Program-made: the position numbers and the translations under genes
Notes under the pieces: generated by a model
The model's input: the letters and a program-made list of their open reading frames with translations, nothing else
Told to the model about the DNA's origin: nothing
Database searches by the model: none
Assembly (NCBI RefSeq): GCF_003672135.1
Contig: NC_039506.1
Coordinates: 14,942,001-15,006,000, forward strand
DNA: 64,000 nt
From: Ooceraea biroi
Lineage: Eukaryota > Arthropoda > Insecta > Hymenoptera > Formicidae
Direction: 5' to 3'
Shown: piece by piece, positions 52,283-62,216 of the stretch
Layout of the letters: each line of letters starts with the position of its first letter
Position numbering within the stretch: position 1 is the stretch's first letter

Positions 52283-53188
52283 GCAGCGGATATCTGGGAT
52301 CGCACGACAAAAGCGTGCAATAATTATGATTCGTCATTTGTTTGATATGATAATAAAACGCCTGGATTTAATGGCACTGGAAACTGACGCGACTTCATGC
52401 GCGCGTGTTCGCTCGCTCACTCGCTGACACGTACGTTTGCCTCAGTAACAATGTGACATTTTCCACGGGGATACAGCGCATTTATTAATAACCGATTCAA
52501 TTTTCGCGTTGTGTAATTTCGTTTGTAATAAATAATATTATGGATAACATCCGAGAGAGCGCTCATAAACCTCAGAACATACATCTCGAATCGGTAATTC
52601 AGCTGATGCAATTTTAAAAGCTCCTCACACCGCGATCCGTGACGGATCCGGTTTACTCTTTGCGATCTGGATTTTTTGTGGGCACGTCAGCACGCTGCCT
52701 CCTTGCAGAACATTGAATAAATTATGGGATGAAGGTAATTCCGTGATCCGTTATTAATTTTATCGGGCTTAGAGGCTATCGACAAGTGCTCCGATGCCTC
52801 GCGGGTTTTACGCGATATCGGGTTTAATTATCCTTTGCGTTTGTCACACCGGTGTGCACTTGACGTCCCGCTCCTCAAATACCGGCTCGTTAACGGTCGT
52901 TCTACCGATTACGCACGGACGACGCGGCGACGGTAACGACAAATTCTTTCCGAGGAAAATTAGAAGATCGTGATCATTACCAACGACTTTGAGAAATCCA
53001 GTGATGCTGGACATCGGGTCTGTATTAACCTGGCACATGTACCAACCGCTGTCATTCCTGCGTGTGTCTTTTATATGCAGGGACCATGTCCGGTGGCCGC
53101 TGTGACTCACTGCTATCCGATGATTCTTCGTAATAACGTGATTCGCTATCGTCAGTATCGTCTGCGTGTCGACTCGTAGCCACGCTAC
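29298..53188 (-). CDS. Dpr-interacting protein (DIP)-like Ig-superfamily adhesion protein, 5'-partial, six exons
   Basis: Joined coding segments 53188-52981, 42398-42252, 37540-37412, 36285-36148, 34270-34118 and 29539-29298 give 338 residues and a TAG stop. In this numbering residues 1-69 are the C-to-G half of Ig1 (W3, C52 in DSGWYMCQ), about 70-162 are Ig2 (C95, W107, C142), and about 163-259 are Ig3 (C185, W197, C242). Residues 260-320 are a charged linker and about 321-338 a hydrophobic GPI-type tail. Possible N-glycosylation sites are N90 and N202, and weakly N45. Known for the family: DIPs are neuronal surface proteins that bind Dpr proteins through Ig1 and help specify synaptic partners. 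Family hallmarks seen here are VAWLRVDTQTIL, YMCQVNTDPM, VPPDI, YLCIASNGVPP, VSKR and NSLGQTDG. From memory the Ig2/Ig3 wording is closest to Drosophila DIP-eta or a near paralog, but this is not verified, so no symbol is given. The signal peptide and first half of Ig1 are missing. Confidence 0.95.
32012..32056. repeat. (CT)n microsatellite in a DIP intron
   Basis: About 22 pure CT units preceded by a short (CG)n run. It lies in the intron between the Ig3 end exon and the terminal exon. Confidence 0.95.
33021..33051. repeat. (CT)n microsatellite in a DIP intron
   Basis: About 11 CT units following a CT-rich lead-in, in the same intron as the repeat at 32012. Confidence 0.9.
34118..34270 (-). 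CDS. DIP exon: end of Ig3
   Basis: This is a 153-nt phase 1-1 exon with acceptor ACAAATTTCAG and donor GTGAGT. It encodes the remaining Ig3 strands: DENYKV, an EVTMRLIIKSV strand, then the F-strand and C242, then the highly typical ending ATNSLGQTDGKIKIYK. The usual tyrosine corner (D-x-G-x-Y-x-C) reads D-F-D-S-F-R-C here, so both the glycine and the tyrosine are replaced. The reading was checked against the bases at 34141-34190 and is not a frame artefact. Confidence 0.96.
34271..36147 (-). other. DIP intron within Ig3
   Basis: The 1.9-kb intron splits Ig3 in phase 1, bounded by GTGAGC and TTTCAG. Its composition is mixed and I see no additional exon or strong repeat. Confidence 0.88.
36148..36285 (-). 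CDS. DIP exon: start of Ig3
   Basis: This is a 138-nt phase 1-1 exon with acceptor CTTGCATAG and donor GTGAGC. It begins with the linker FKPMVRIENQLMGA and covers Ig3 strands A to C. It holds C185 in TLECDSEA, W197 in TYWIRS and a sequon at N202-E-T. Wording such as NQL.GA.EG and C.SEA is typical of the third Ig domain of DIPs. The intron downstream is about 1.9 kb. Confidence 0.96.
36286..37411 (-). other. DIP intron between Ig2 and Ig3
   Basis: The 1.1-kb intron is bounded by GTACGT and CATAG. It contains the AT-rich repeat at 37171-37264. The plus ORF at 36615-36962 (115 codons) has no recognisable domain. Confidence 0.88.
37171..37264. repeat. AT-rich imperfect repeat
   Basis: ATTCTATAAT is repeated about 45 bp apart, followed by two copies of ATTTATTTTATAG. 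It is low-complexity sequence between Ig exons. Confidence 0.7.
37412..37540 (-). CDS. DIP exon: end of Ig2
   Basis: This is a 129-nt phase 1-1 exon with acceptor ACTGTTGCAG and donor GTACGT. It encodes SSIEGPELEI, then the F-strand M-G-P-Y-L-C (C142), then IASNGVPPTVSKR, which is near-invariant in DIPs, and ends in the linker LIVHF. Family members normally read M-G-A-Y-L-C, so proline at residue 139 is unusual. The stretch from the previous exon's tryptophan to C142 is 35 residues, a little short for this domain. Confidence 0.96.
38052..38162 (+). promoter_or_regulatory. Promoter-like array inside a DIP intron (E-boxes, CCAAT, TATA, Inr)
   Basis: Three direct copies of GAGCACGT start at 38052, 38066 and 38080, exactly 14 bp apart. 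Two of them form CACGTG E-boxes. An inverted relative, ATGTGCTC, lies at 38096-38103. Next come ATTGG (inverted CCAAT) at 38111-38115, a TATA-like ATAATATAT near 38129-38137, and an Inr-like CCAGTTA at 38156-38162, about 29 bp downstream of the TATA-like start. The order and spacing resemble a plus-strand core promoter, antisense to the DIP gene. No long ORF follows: the first downstream ATG opens only 8 codons. Confidence 0.35.
39236..39265. repeat. 15-bp perfect tandem duplication
   Basis: CACGGTAAACGCAAA is present twice, back to back (39236-39250 and 39251-39265). The unit is not simple sequence, so it could be a doubled binding site. Confidence 0.9.
42252..42398 (-). CDS. DIP exon: start of Ig2
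   Basis: This is a 147-nt phase 1-1 exon with acceptor TTGTTTCAG and donor GTACGT. The split valine completes V-V-V-P-P-D-I, the classic Ig1-Ig2 junction of DIPs. It encodes the A to C' strands of Ig2, with a sequon at N90-V-T, C95 in TLRCAATG and W107 in VTWRRE. Open reading continues past the donor into the intron, but homology stops at Q-E. The flanking sequence is GC-rich. Confidence 0.96.
44324..44510. repeat. Nested and adjacent inverted repeats
   Basis: Arm 44324-44335 (GGAGGCGCTATG) pairs with 44450-44464, which carries three extra bases. Inside it a 9-bp perfect hairpin runs 44397-44405/44414-44422. Just outside, another 9-bp perfect hairpin runs 44483-44491/44502-44510. The unit sits in the 10.6-kb DIP intron. 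It may be a degenerate foldback element or a structured intronic RNA. Confidence 0.4.
46689..46725. repeat. (CA)n microsatellite
   Basis: About 18 CA units preceded by ACAAAT repeats at 46674-46688. It lies in the 10.6-kb DIP intron. Confidence 0.95.
50991..51034. repeat. (GA)n/(CAGA)n microsatellite
   Basis: GA units, then about four CAGA units, then GA units again. It is the reverse-strand counterpart of the CTGT/CT composites elsewhere. Confidence 0.93.
52226..52279. repeat. (CT)n microsatellite near the Ig1 exon
   Basis: About 27 uninterrupted CT units. On the DIP coding strand it reads (GA)n, about 700 nt into the intron after the Ig1 exon donor. Confidence 0.97.
52981..53188 (-). CDS. 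DIP exon: second half of Ig1
   Basis: The exon codes for 69 residues plus one base. It begins in phase 0 (V-A-W-L-R) after an acceptor reading TTTGTGTTGCAG and ends in phase 1 before a GTAATG donor. It carries the Ig C-strand tryptophan (W3), the tyrosine-corner motif D-S-G-W-Y-M-C with C52, and the run QVNTDPM that is very typical of DIP and lachesin Ig1 domains. In DIPs this domain is the Dpr-binding face. The partner cysteine must come from an upstream exon, because Ig1 is normally split just before VAW. The neighbouring intron downstream is about 10.6 kb long. Confidence 0.96.
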
Positions 53189-53817
53189 CTGCAACACAAA
53201 GCGCGGCCGATCAAATGGAGACGTTCATTCGAATAGAATCGTATTTTTCAAATGGTATGTTTTATTGCACCGGGCACTGGGCCGTGCGACGGCATGCATA
53301 TAAATATGATCGGCTCTGGCCGGGACGATATTTAGACCGTGATCGCGCTATTTTGCAAGCGCACTTTATTTATTCCGGTTTCGCGTTTTCGCGTGCAAGC
53401 GCTATTCGGATGCCCTGATGCCTTGTTTATACCGAGTTTATGCAACGCATAACGTAAATACAATTTCGAAGCCCGCGCCGTGCCCCGACGTTAAAAATGC
53501 GGCATGAATAGAAACGTCTATCGTATCGCATACGCAGGAGAGGTCTTATTATTTCTAAGTAGTTTGCGGATTCTTTGAAAAGGTTCCAGAGCAAGAAAGT
53601 TTCGTGTAAATATACGCGAAACGCGATGCCTCCGCTAGAGGCATAAATCAATTCTCGCTGACAGCTCGGACGAATGAATATGCGGAAAATAAAACGGTAG
53701 AAGAAAAATATCGATAGAAATATAAAAGAGTAAGGTATTAGTTTTGGTAACAGATTCTTATTTTCACTTCGATCAATTACTATTAGCAGCACATCGAGAT
53801 ATCTGTCGATTCTATTA

Positions 53818-53879
53818 GGTTGTAACATGTATTCATTACTAAAAGCACTTAAATAACGGGGCAAATACATGTTACAACC
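53818..53879. repeat. 16-bp perfect inverted repeat, 30-nt loop
   Basis: The left arm 53818-53833 (GGTTGTAACATGTATT) is the exact reverse complement of the right arm 53864-53879. After one A.C mismatch the stem continues for four more pairs outward (53813-53816 with 53881-53884). A partial third copy, AATACATGTT, follows at 53881. It could be the stem of a structured RNA, a MITE remnant or a palindromic binding site. It lies about 630 bp from the Ig1 exon on the 5' side. Confidence 0.6.
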
Positions 53880-54930
53880 CAATACATGTTTAATACTGTT
53901 TTTCCACGGTACTTCGCTTGCACTCGAAATAGGACGATTTTAGTTGCCGTCATAACGAACATGCATTAACCACATCGAATAGGTAAGAAAACAAAGTAAG
54001 AAAGCGTCAAGTAAAATTTAATGAAGCAACTTCTTCAGCTGGAGGGGAATATGCTCGCATAGAGTCTCGCAAGTATTTTGAGACACATGTTTCAACATGC
54101 ACCGAATTAAATTTTCGAGATGCATTTCGTGCTCTGCTTTCCCGCAGCGCTATCATATTCACAGTGATAACAGAACGCGAACCTGGATAGCTACTTTGTA
54201 CCACTTTAGCCTGTTGCAGACAGCGTTACAGAAGTTAATATTTTACCATATCGTGCTGTAAAAGAGATTTACATTGCAAGTCCCTCTCGACGAAAAACAC
54301 GAGGAGCAAAATGACATTTTCGGCAGATTTTCAATCAGTTTCATTATAGTCGGAGAAAATAATAATAACGAGAACATTCTTTTATACCGAATAACGCTAT
54401 ATATAAATCACTTTAATAATATAATAATGATACTCTTGACATAAATCTCACGTTACATCGATTATAAATTCAATTCCACACTACACTTTAACGAATTCAA
54501 AAGACACATCTGCCGGTCGAATAAGAATGCAACGAGACGTTTCAGAATTCGTTTCAGGATTGCGCATTAAATTCTTCGCGGAAACCGGAGGGAGCGCTCA
54601 AAAGATGTGTCAAAGCTACAGTGTCATCCCCTGTAAGGCTATCATAATATCAGGAACCGAATCAAAGGGAATAATAATGTGGGCGACCCGGTTACCGCTT
54701 TATCGTATCTCATGCCACCCAGTGCCCCTTCATTCCCTTCGCCCACACAAAAGCAATCCTTCTTTTATCTGATCCAATATTCGCGGAATATGCGGCGCTT
54801 TAGAACACACCTGTCGCTTTGTAAATCGCGTCGCAGTCCAGCCGAGATATCTCATTAAAAAAGTAGATGGAGCGCGGTTCCCGCGTTTGTTCTTCTCATA
54901 GCGGAAGAAAGGACGAAGATCTTGGTGGAA

Positions 54931-54955
54931 CGACGACGACGACGACGACGACGAC
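54931..54955. repeat. (CGA)n microsatellite
   Basis: About eight CGA triplets. The minus strand reads poly-serine in a spurious ORF. Confidence 0.92.
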
Positions 54956-57900
54956 AACGCCACAGCGCACGCGGTTTTATTTATGAATGTCCGTTGCGCG
55001 AGTCTTCCGCTTTTCCCTTCAACTTCATCCTCCGTCCCCTTCTGTCTCCCGGTATTCCCCTCGACCGTCTTTCCTGTTCTCATCGTGGAAACCGTCAACG
55101 CGTCTCATCGTCCAAGTGCTACCGACAATGCGCTCGACGCGCTTACCAACTACGCTCGTAACATAAAGAGAGCGTAATGGAGATAGAAAGAGAGAGAAAG
55201 AAAGAAAGTGAGAGATAGGTGGATACGGAAAGAGGGTGCATGAGGAAGCAAGAGAAAGGAACTTCTTGTTACACCGAAGTCGTAATATACTCTCTCGACA
55301 GCGTTTTAACGTGTGCGCGGTCTTCGCGTATACCCGCGTATGCGCCTCGGTCCGTAGGCGATGTGTGTCGCGTACAGTTGCACCCGTCTTGCGCTTCATG
55401 TATGTCGGACAGCTGGAGGTGATAGTCGCGAAGAACGTGAGGAAAAGGCAAGACGAGGAAGACGGGGTAGGTGGAGAAAGAGGAGAAGGACGTTTCCCGG
55501 CGAGCGAGACTCGAGGGCGGAAAAGCCGATGGTTACGTCCGCCAAGAAAGAAACGCTCGGCGAGGGTAGGTGTCGGTGGAGGGGTGTGCGAACGAGCGCC
55601 GAAGAAAACGGCGCCGAAGCGTGGACTCCTTGTGCAGGGGCCGGCAGGGGGTCGGTTGTAAATTGTGTGCGCAAGACGGGGGTGCGAAAGCTCTCCGGGG
55701 CTGATAGAGGAGACGTGTGCGCCGCGTCTATGTGCATATGCACTTCGTTTCTTTTCTCACCCTCTCTGTCCTTTCTTCTCTCAAGCTCCCTTTCTCCTTC
55801 CCTCTCTCTCTCTCTCTTTGACTTTTTATCTCTCTCTCCCTTTCTCTTTCCGAGAGTACCAGGCGTATCGGCGCGCACGTAATGGAAGGCAATGTCGTCC
55901 GCGTGCTGCAATCGCGCGCGTGCGATCGTGGTCGCGCGACTCGGCGCGCGAATTACCGTCCAGGCAATTACTTAAGCTCGCGCATACCGAAATGCGAGCG
56001 AGCGAGTAAGCGAGTGCGGCGTGCAAGTTTCGCTCTTACAAATGATTCGTTTCGCGGTAACGACATAATTGCACGTCGCCGTAATCCCGTCCGCGGAATC
56101 CTGAATAAACACCACGGAAATCCCTCATTCTCCCCGCGTTTCTCCCTCACTCTCTTTCTCGTTTCACCCCGTGTCCCCCTTTTTTCTTCCTCCGGCGGGG
56201 CCACTTCCGCCGCCTCCCTTTTTTCGTTTCACGCGCGCTCGCTCTCTGTTTCCTGCTTTAGACGTGGCGCAACCACCCTCCCGCCGGCAGGCCGGCCGCT
56301 TGAAAGCGGCGAGGGGAAAAATCAGAACTCGCGGCGCGGGCGACTCTTTATTTTCGTTTACGTCAGAGTCGGTTGCACGCGACGACGATACCTGTGTGTA
56401 CATCCCCCTCCCCCTCCTTCCTCCCGTTCTTTTTTACCCGAGCTCTTTCCTTAGCGCACCCCAACCACCAAGCAACCATCCGCAACCACCTGCCGTACTC
56501 TTCCCTTCTTTCCTCCAGCAGCAACCCTCGCTTTATCCCTTTCAGTTGCGGCGAGTACGAAAGGTATCCGCGAGTTCTTTAATTTCGCGAGATATCTTGC
56601 GGAGGCGCGCGAGTGGGCGCTCTTCACCATCAGTGCGACTCGGACTTCTCGCGCCGGGTGAAAAATGACTCGGCCAAGTTTACCCCGTCCGGGGGATGCA
56701 CCGTGTCCCGGCCCGGCAGACGATCGCTCATCCTTTCCTCTTCGATTTCTCTTCCGTTCGCGTGTGCTCATGCAATCGTCGCCCGACCAACGGGATGGAA
56801 TAGCTATTCTTAGGGGTAGTCTGTTCTAGGGGTGAACAATGTCGTTAACGGTATTGTATAGAAGCTCTAAAATATACCACATTGATTCATAAAAATTGTC
56901 CGTAATTATGCTGCATTATATTGACAAGTATCCTTGCTCTGCGATTGAACATTGGGCAATTGGAGACACGGAATCGCACGCGTTAATTACGTCATCATTG
57001 CCGGAAGTGCTTTTCAATAATTAGATTACAGTATCGGGTACGCTCATGTGTGTCGCGCTAATGCAACGGCGTACGGTAAATATTATTCCAGGAACGCGGC
57101 GTTTGCCGTGCGCGTACGGAAATTTACTTAAATTCGCGACGTGACTTTCCAAACGCAAGCTAATTATACTCATTAGCATTGTCGTCGCAATCAAGGTACA
57201 TATAGCTACAGTACGAGGGAGCGGAAGACGCGGGTAGCGAGCAGAAGAAAATGGCTGTGATCCTTGCGAGTCGCTTTATGCGATATCATCCGGGTATCAT
57301 TGCGTACGAGGAAACGCGTTTTAATCCGCGACATGAATTAAAAGTAGTATTTTCTCGCCAACGTGCGGTGGATGGCGCGTAATTGCTCGCGGCTTCAGTG
57401 AGCGATGGAAAAACGAGGAGACGGCGATTCTTATTATCCGTCCACGCGCGGTGCTTGGAGGCGATCAAATATTTCAACAAAGCACGGACACGCTTGCGAC
57501 GAATGACGAGCAAATTCTCGATAATCTGCTCTAAAAGGAAAGCCGGATACACTTGGAGCGAGACCATGCGGGATCCCTAACGTAGCTTGTCAAATATCAG
57601 TCAGGATTTGATTAAATCAGGTTTTAGTGTAATTAGCGATATCGATTGATTTCAGGATGATACATGTACATAGAGACCGTAATTCCATTTAGGAATTATG
57701 TCATGTATACGTGAGATAAGTACTTAAAAGTTACTTGTCTCGAGTGTTTTATGGACGACCGATATTGAAAATGTAATCAGGTCCGAATTTAAATATCACG
57801 ATCACCGACAAATGAAATTTTCATATGCATTAATGTGGATTGCGGGTTGCACGCCGTGTCACCGAAAGCAAACGTTATCCGTTCCGAGGTAAAGCGATTA

Positions 57901-58092
57901 AAATATTTTTTCCGACTCTACGCGTGAATTAAATTACACTGAGAGCTCTCCGATCGGAAGCGAGCGATGCGGAAGTATCGCGCGAGCGGGATTTGCTGTT
58001 TGCGATATCGCGATGCACGGGTAACGCGTGTCGTATTGCTAATTCGCAAAACAAAGCGTCATTAAAGCGTGCACGCGAAAATTGGTCGGTTC

Positions 58093-58134
58093 GGTCTCGC
58101 TCGCGCTCGCGCTCGCGCGCGCGTGTTCGCGCGT
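58093..58134. repeat. (CTCGCG)n/(CG)n low-complexity tract
   Basis: Three CTCGCG-type units merge into alternating CG. The tract is self-complementary and prone to unusual structure. Confidence 0.8.
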
Positions 58135-61100
58135 ATTAAAGGCAAATACATTAAAACGTAGCCAGTAACAAAATAAGCGTTAGTTATTCAGGTTTTCTAG
58201 CGGCACGCTGGGCAACGTTGAATATTCCGGTGTGCAAATATTGAAAGGTTCTAAGCGCGCGCTCACGGCGCAGCGTACGATGCGGGCGGCTATCGGTATG
58301 GTAATAATCACGTTTGCATAACGCCCGCGGTTGAAATGTCTAACGCACGTCATTCACTCTTCGATCGTTGTATGTACGGCGCGATCGCACATACTATGCG
58401 ACGATCTATTGAAAATTAAAAAACAAAATAGAGAAAAACAGAGAAAAAAACGTGACGTATGCAGCGAGCGGAACGCTCGCGCTGAAGCGGATGCGGCGCG
58501 CATAATCCGTCACGACATCCGGTTTTACCATCTCGCGGTGCTTCACGCGTGATGAAGGCACTCGGCTTACCCGCGTTACAAGCGATCGCTAATGCGCGCA
58601 CACATACATATTTTAATTTTTCCAACGTGGATAGAGATGTACGCACGTTTCGTTAGCGGATTCCGCGTTTGCGTTCGGCTCGGCCCAACGTCACTTGACG
58701 ATTTTCGAAAAATTTCGGATTCTCGCCTCTCCTCGCGCGCGCACGTATGTGGATGGCATGTTTGTGCACATACACGTGCGATGCGCGCGTGCGCACGTGC
58801 GCGCAGTTTTGATACGCGAAACTCGTTTATGCTCGACGTTATATTCAGAACGCTTTATCGCACGAAATGATGTACTGCTGAAAAAGATTGCGCGTTGATA
58901 TTTCCAGGCTAATAATTACTGCATTCGCGCGGAAAGCAGATTCAATTAGTGTTTAATTTTGCTTTGCCCCGTTGTTGCAATTAAAAATTTATTTTTAACG
59001 TGAATGTCTCTCTCGCGGGGCTTAACTGCATTCGAAATTATATGGCGTGCCTGTAGAAATTGCCCCAGATTAACCTTTTCACTTAATAAAAGAAGACCAC
59101 CAAAACGTACATTATAAAAACAATTGTTTTTCACGTTTTGCTTTAAATTTTACTTCACTTTCGAGCTACATACACGTGATACGCGACCGGACAGGGAAGG
59201 CTCGCATTAACTTAATTAAAGTGTCATTTGTAAAATTATGTTTGTTTCACGGACGACGTTTACAATATTCTAATGAGAAAAAGAAGAAAAGGAAAAGAAA
59301 AACAAATGCAAGCGAGCGAAAGAAAGAGAGAATTCTAAGACATCGAGATATAACGACTTCTTCTCTGCGTAACTCGCGAGAACTCTGCTCGGCAGAATGT
59401 TGTGAAGAAGACGTCGTGAAAAAAAGGGGGGAAAAAAGGAAAAATGTACCTCGTGCAAGATCTCGTTGGCGGCGTCAACGAGCGATCGCTGTTTCGTCTA
59501 GATACGGATCAAGCTGCAAGTCGGTACCGCACGTTCATCAAAGAGCGGACAAGATAGACGTCTGTTCACGGCCAGTCAAAGTTTGCCAGAGTGGACGGAG
59601 GACGAGGAATACCTAGTCGGCGAATTCGCGATGCAAGTTGTACAGGCGGATAATTAGCCCCGCCGGTACAATCGGCATAATTATTGTCTGTTGTGGCCTA
59701 CACACCCCCGCGCACTTTCATCCTGTGAGTACTCCAACTTCTCCCTCTCTCGTCACCCTCTTCCTCTCTTTCTCTTTATCATTTGTCTCTACCCGTCCCT
59801 TCTCTCGCACTCTCTCTATTTGTTCGACATTTTACACCATCAAACGACCCTGCCACCGACAAAACACACGATCACATTAATGAGCCCAACAAGAGCCGAT
59901 TGAACGGGTTTTGCCTAAACAAGGAATGCCCTGTTAATTGTAATCGCTCGTCAACCGCGGACGCGCTAATTACAAAGGCAATCATCGTAACGAATGTCAA
60001 ATACAGATAACGCTATATCCCCGGGTCGTTTGTGTTACCCGTGGACAGGCAGACACGTAATTCCCAAAGCCCGGGCACTCGGGCGCGCGAGCGTTTCTAC
60101 GACTTATTTGTCTAGCGCATTACCATTAACCCGGTTATGCGCGCAATAAGAAGGCGCTCCGCTCGAGCATAAGCTGATACGTGAAACGCTCGCGCGTTTC
60201 ACCCTCAACAGCCAACAACCCCGCTGATTGCATAAGGCGACCGTAGTGATAAATGGCACGCTCTGTGCTGCTGGAGATACTTGCTCACGAGAGAGACGAG
60301 TGAGAAAAAATTAGCAATGTCCTCCGGGGAACCACGACGGATTGTTAATCCTTTCCGTCTCAATGACTCCATTCATGATTTCACAGAAAAATTGAGAACG
60401 GTAATTAGTCCTAATTGTTAGTCATTGACAGCTCCAATAATTCGATAGTCCAATAGTCCAATAATTCCAAATAATCAATAGTAATTTGATCCATCTTGCG
60501 TAATTAACTTTCAGAGATGTATTGTTATATTTTTCTCTAATAATAACGAATAAAATATTGTGCACTTTACTTAATCTTCTTTGCTGCAATATCTTTTCTT
60601 TGCATTGGAGATCTGGAAGTTAAGAAAATTTGAAGGGGCAGGATGAAGGGGCAATTTGTACAGAAGACTCCGCGACAGGTCTAAAGGACGAAAAGTCCGA
60701 AAGATTCGACGCTTTGCACTGCACCCCGTGAGCGCCAGTTTAGTTTAACTTGCCGCGATCTATTAACGGCGCCTTGCGCCGAGTGTACATCACATAAATT
60801 GAGTGCTTAAGTTCCAGTCTCCAATCCAGCCAACTCGCGGGGGAGGCTTCGCCTGTTTACTGCAAACTTGAAATTTTATAATAAACTTGAGGCTCCTTCA
60901 TTATTCTGAACAAGCAGCCTTTTTGTCAAGGATTACGTTATTCCGCGCTTGAAGCGATCGAAACTTATCAGCTCCGGTAGTGGTAGACGTATCACTTGAT
61001 ATTGTTAGCCGTTGAGTAGGTCAGTAATAGCTCGCGGCGTATTCTTGCACAATACTTTCCGAAGGAGCGATAAGTTATAAGTTATCGCGCGACGATGTTG

Positions 61101-62131
61101 ACAGCGCGCGTTTTATACGTGTCTAGCTCGCGTGAACCGGAAGTAGGATCACGTAGCGCATGATTAAAAAGGCACGTCTGCCATTCCCGATTAAACGGAG
61201 GCGACGTCATTATATCGCAGAGCCGGCCGGAACGTCCGATATTTCACCACCGCCGTGGCATCCGTTTTTAAAGAACCGGAGAGCCGCTCGCGTATTTATC
61301 GATTAAAGAGCCCCGGTCGGTTCACCGCCGCCCGAACGTCAAAGAAAAAAACAATCTGCACATAAAGAAATCGCGAGCACCGCGCGCCGCCGATCGCGAG
61401 GTCCTCCTTTCGCTGGAAAATACGAGCGGCCGTATAGTTCCGATCGAATGTGCGTAAAAAAAGAGAATGCAGTAAATGCCAGAACCAGTCCGCGAGGTAA
61501 ATCATGCAACCCTTCTCCAAACAGGGACGTTACAAGAAGCCACTCGAAACAAATTATTGCAAAACGAAAGCAAGTCCATTTCGACGTCACGGTAGCCCGT
61601 GAGTAATACAAACATTTTGCTCGCAACGAATCTCACAATTGATTGAACTCGTCTCGATTAATATATTCGCTGCATTCTTCCGGAAACCATTTATGTGAAC
61701 TCTAGACACTGGCGACGAAACATAAAGCGAGAACCTGCGGGGAGCAAAAAGATCTCGCCTTTCTTTGGTGAACCAAAAAGTCTCGATCGAGACGAAGGTG
61801 GATCAATTTAAGGGACATGTCGCCAGCCGATACGAAGCCGGCTGCTATATGCTTTTTACGCACGGCTGCCGCAACACGCGGTATTCCGCAGGGTACCACG
61901 ACGATCTGTCGAACAACCTTGCCGATAGAGAGGATCCTGGAAGCACGGGCACTCCGGCGCACTCTCTGCCACCTCGTCCCCTTCCGTCAGACATCATTTT
62001 TCATATCTCGACCCCAGGAATATCCGCCGACGGGGTGACGTCCTCCAACCCTCCGACGTCGACAATATGCTGCGTTGATTGAATCGTCGAACGTCAAGGC
62101 GCGCGTACCCTGCCACCCTCCGACTCATCCT

Positions 62132-62216
62132 CCTCTCTCTCTCTCTCTCTTTCTTTATCGCTTTTCTAGCGATCGTTCCTTTTTCCTCATTCAAGCTCTC
62201 TTTCTCTCTCTCTCTA
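62132..62216. repeat. Two (CT)n tracts
   Basis: Pure CT runs at about 62132-62150 and 62196-62215, separated by CT-rich sequence. A further short CT tract lies at 62719-62741. Confidence 0.88.

Larger units (their letters stand above)
42399..52980 (-). other. Large DIP intron between Ig1 and Ig2
   Basis: The 10.6-kb intron is bounded by GTAATG and TTTCAG. It has GC-rich DNA beside the Ig2 exon (42420-42900) and at 48550-49080, and AT-rich DNA elsewhere. It also holds foldback repeats at 44324-44510, CA and CT microsatellites, and two palindromes (52206-52215 and 52845-52856). Long overlapping ORFs at 44703-45518 have no recognisable domain. Confidence 0.82.

Noticed and set aside
52369..52381. 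AATGGCACTGGAA, matching the 5' end of miR-263 as I recall it
   Set aside because: The match stops after 13 bases and no complementary arm lies within hairpin distance.
54190..54240. Minus-strand sequence reading V-C-N-R-L-K-W-Y-K before a GT, as a possible Ig1a exon end
   Set aside because: An in-frame TAA lies a few codons upstream, the Cys spacing is wrong for F-x-C-x-V, and no acceptor gives an Ig-like exon.
58946..59134. Minus ORF containing V-N-L-G-Q, considered as part of Ig1
   Set aside because: No cysteine or F-x-C-x-V precedes it at the right distance and there is no suitable donor after it.
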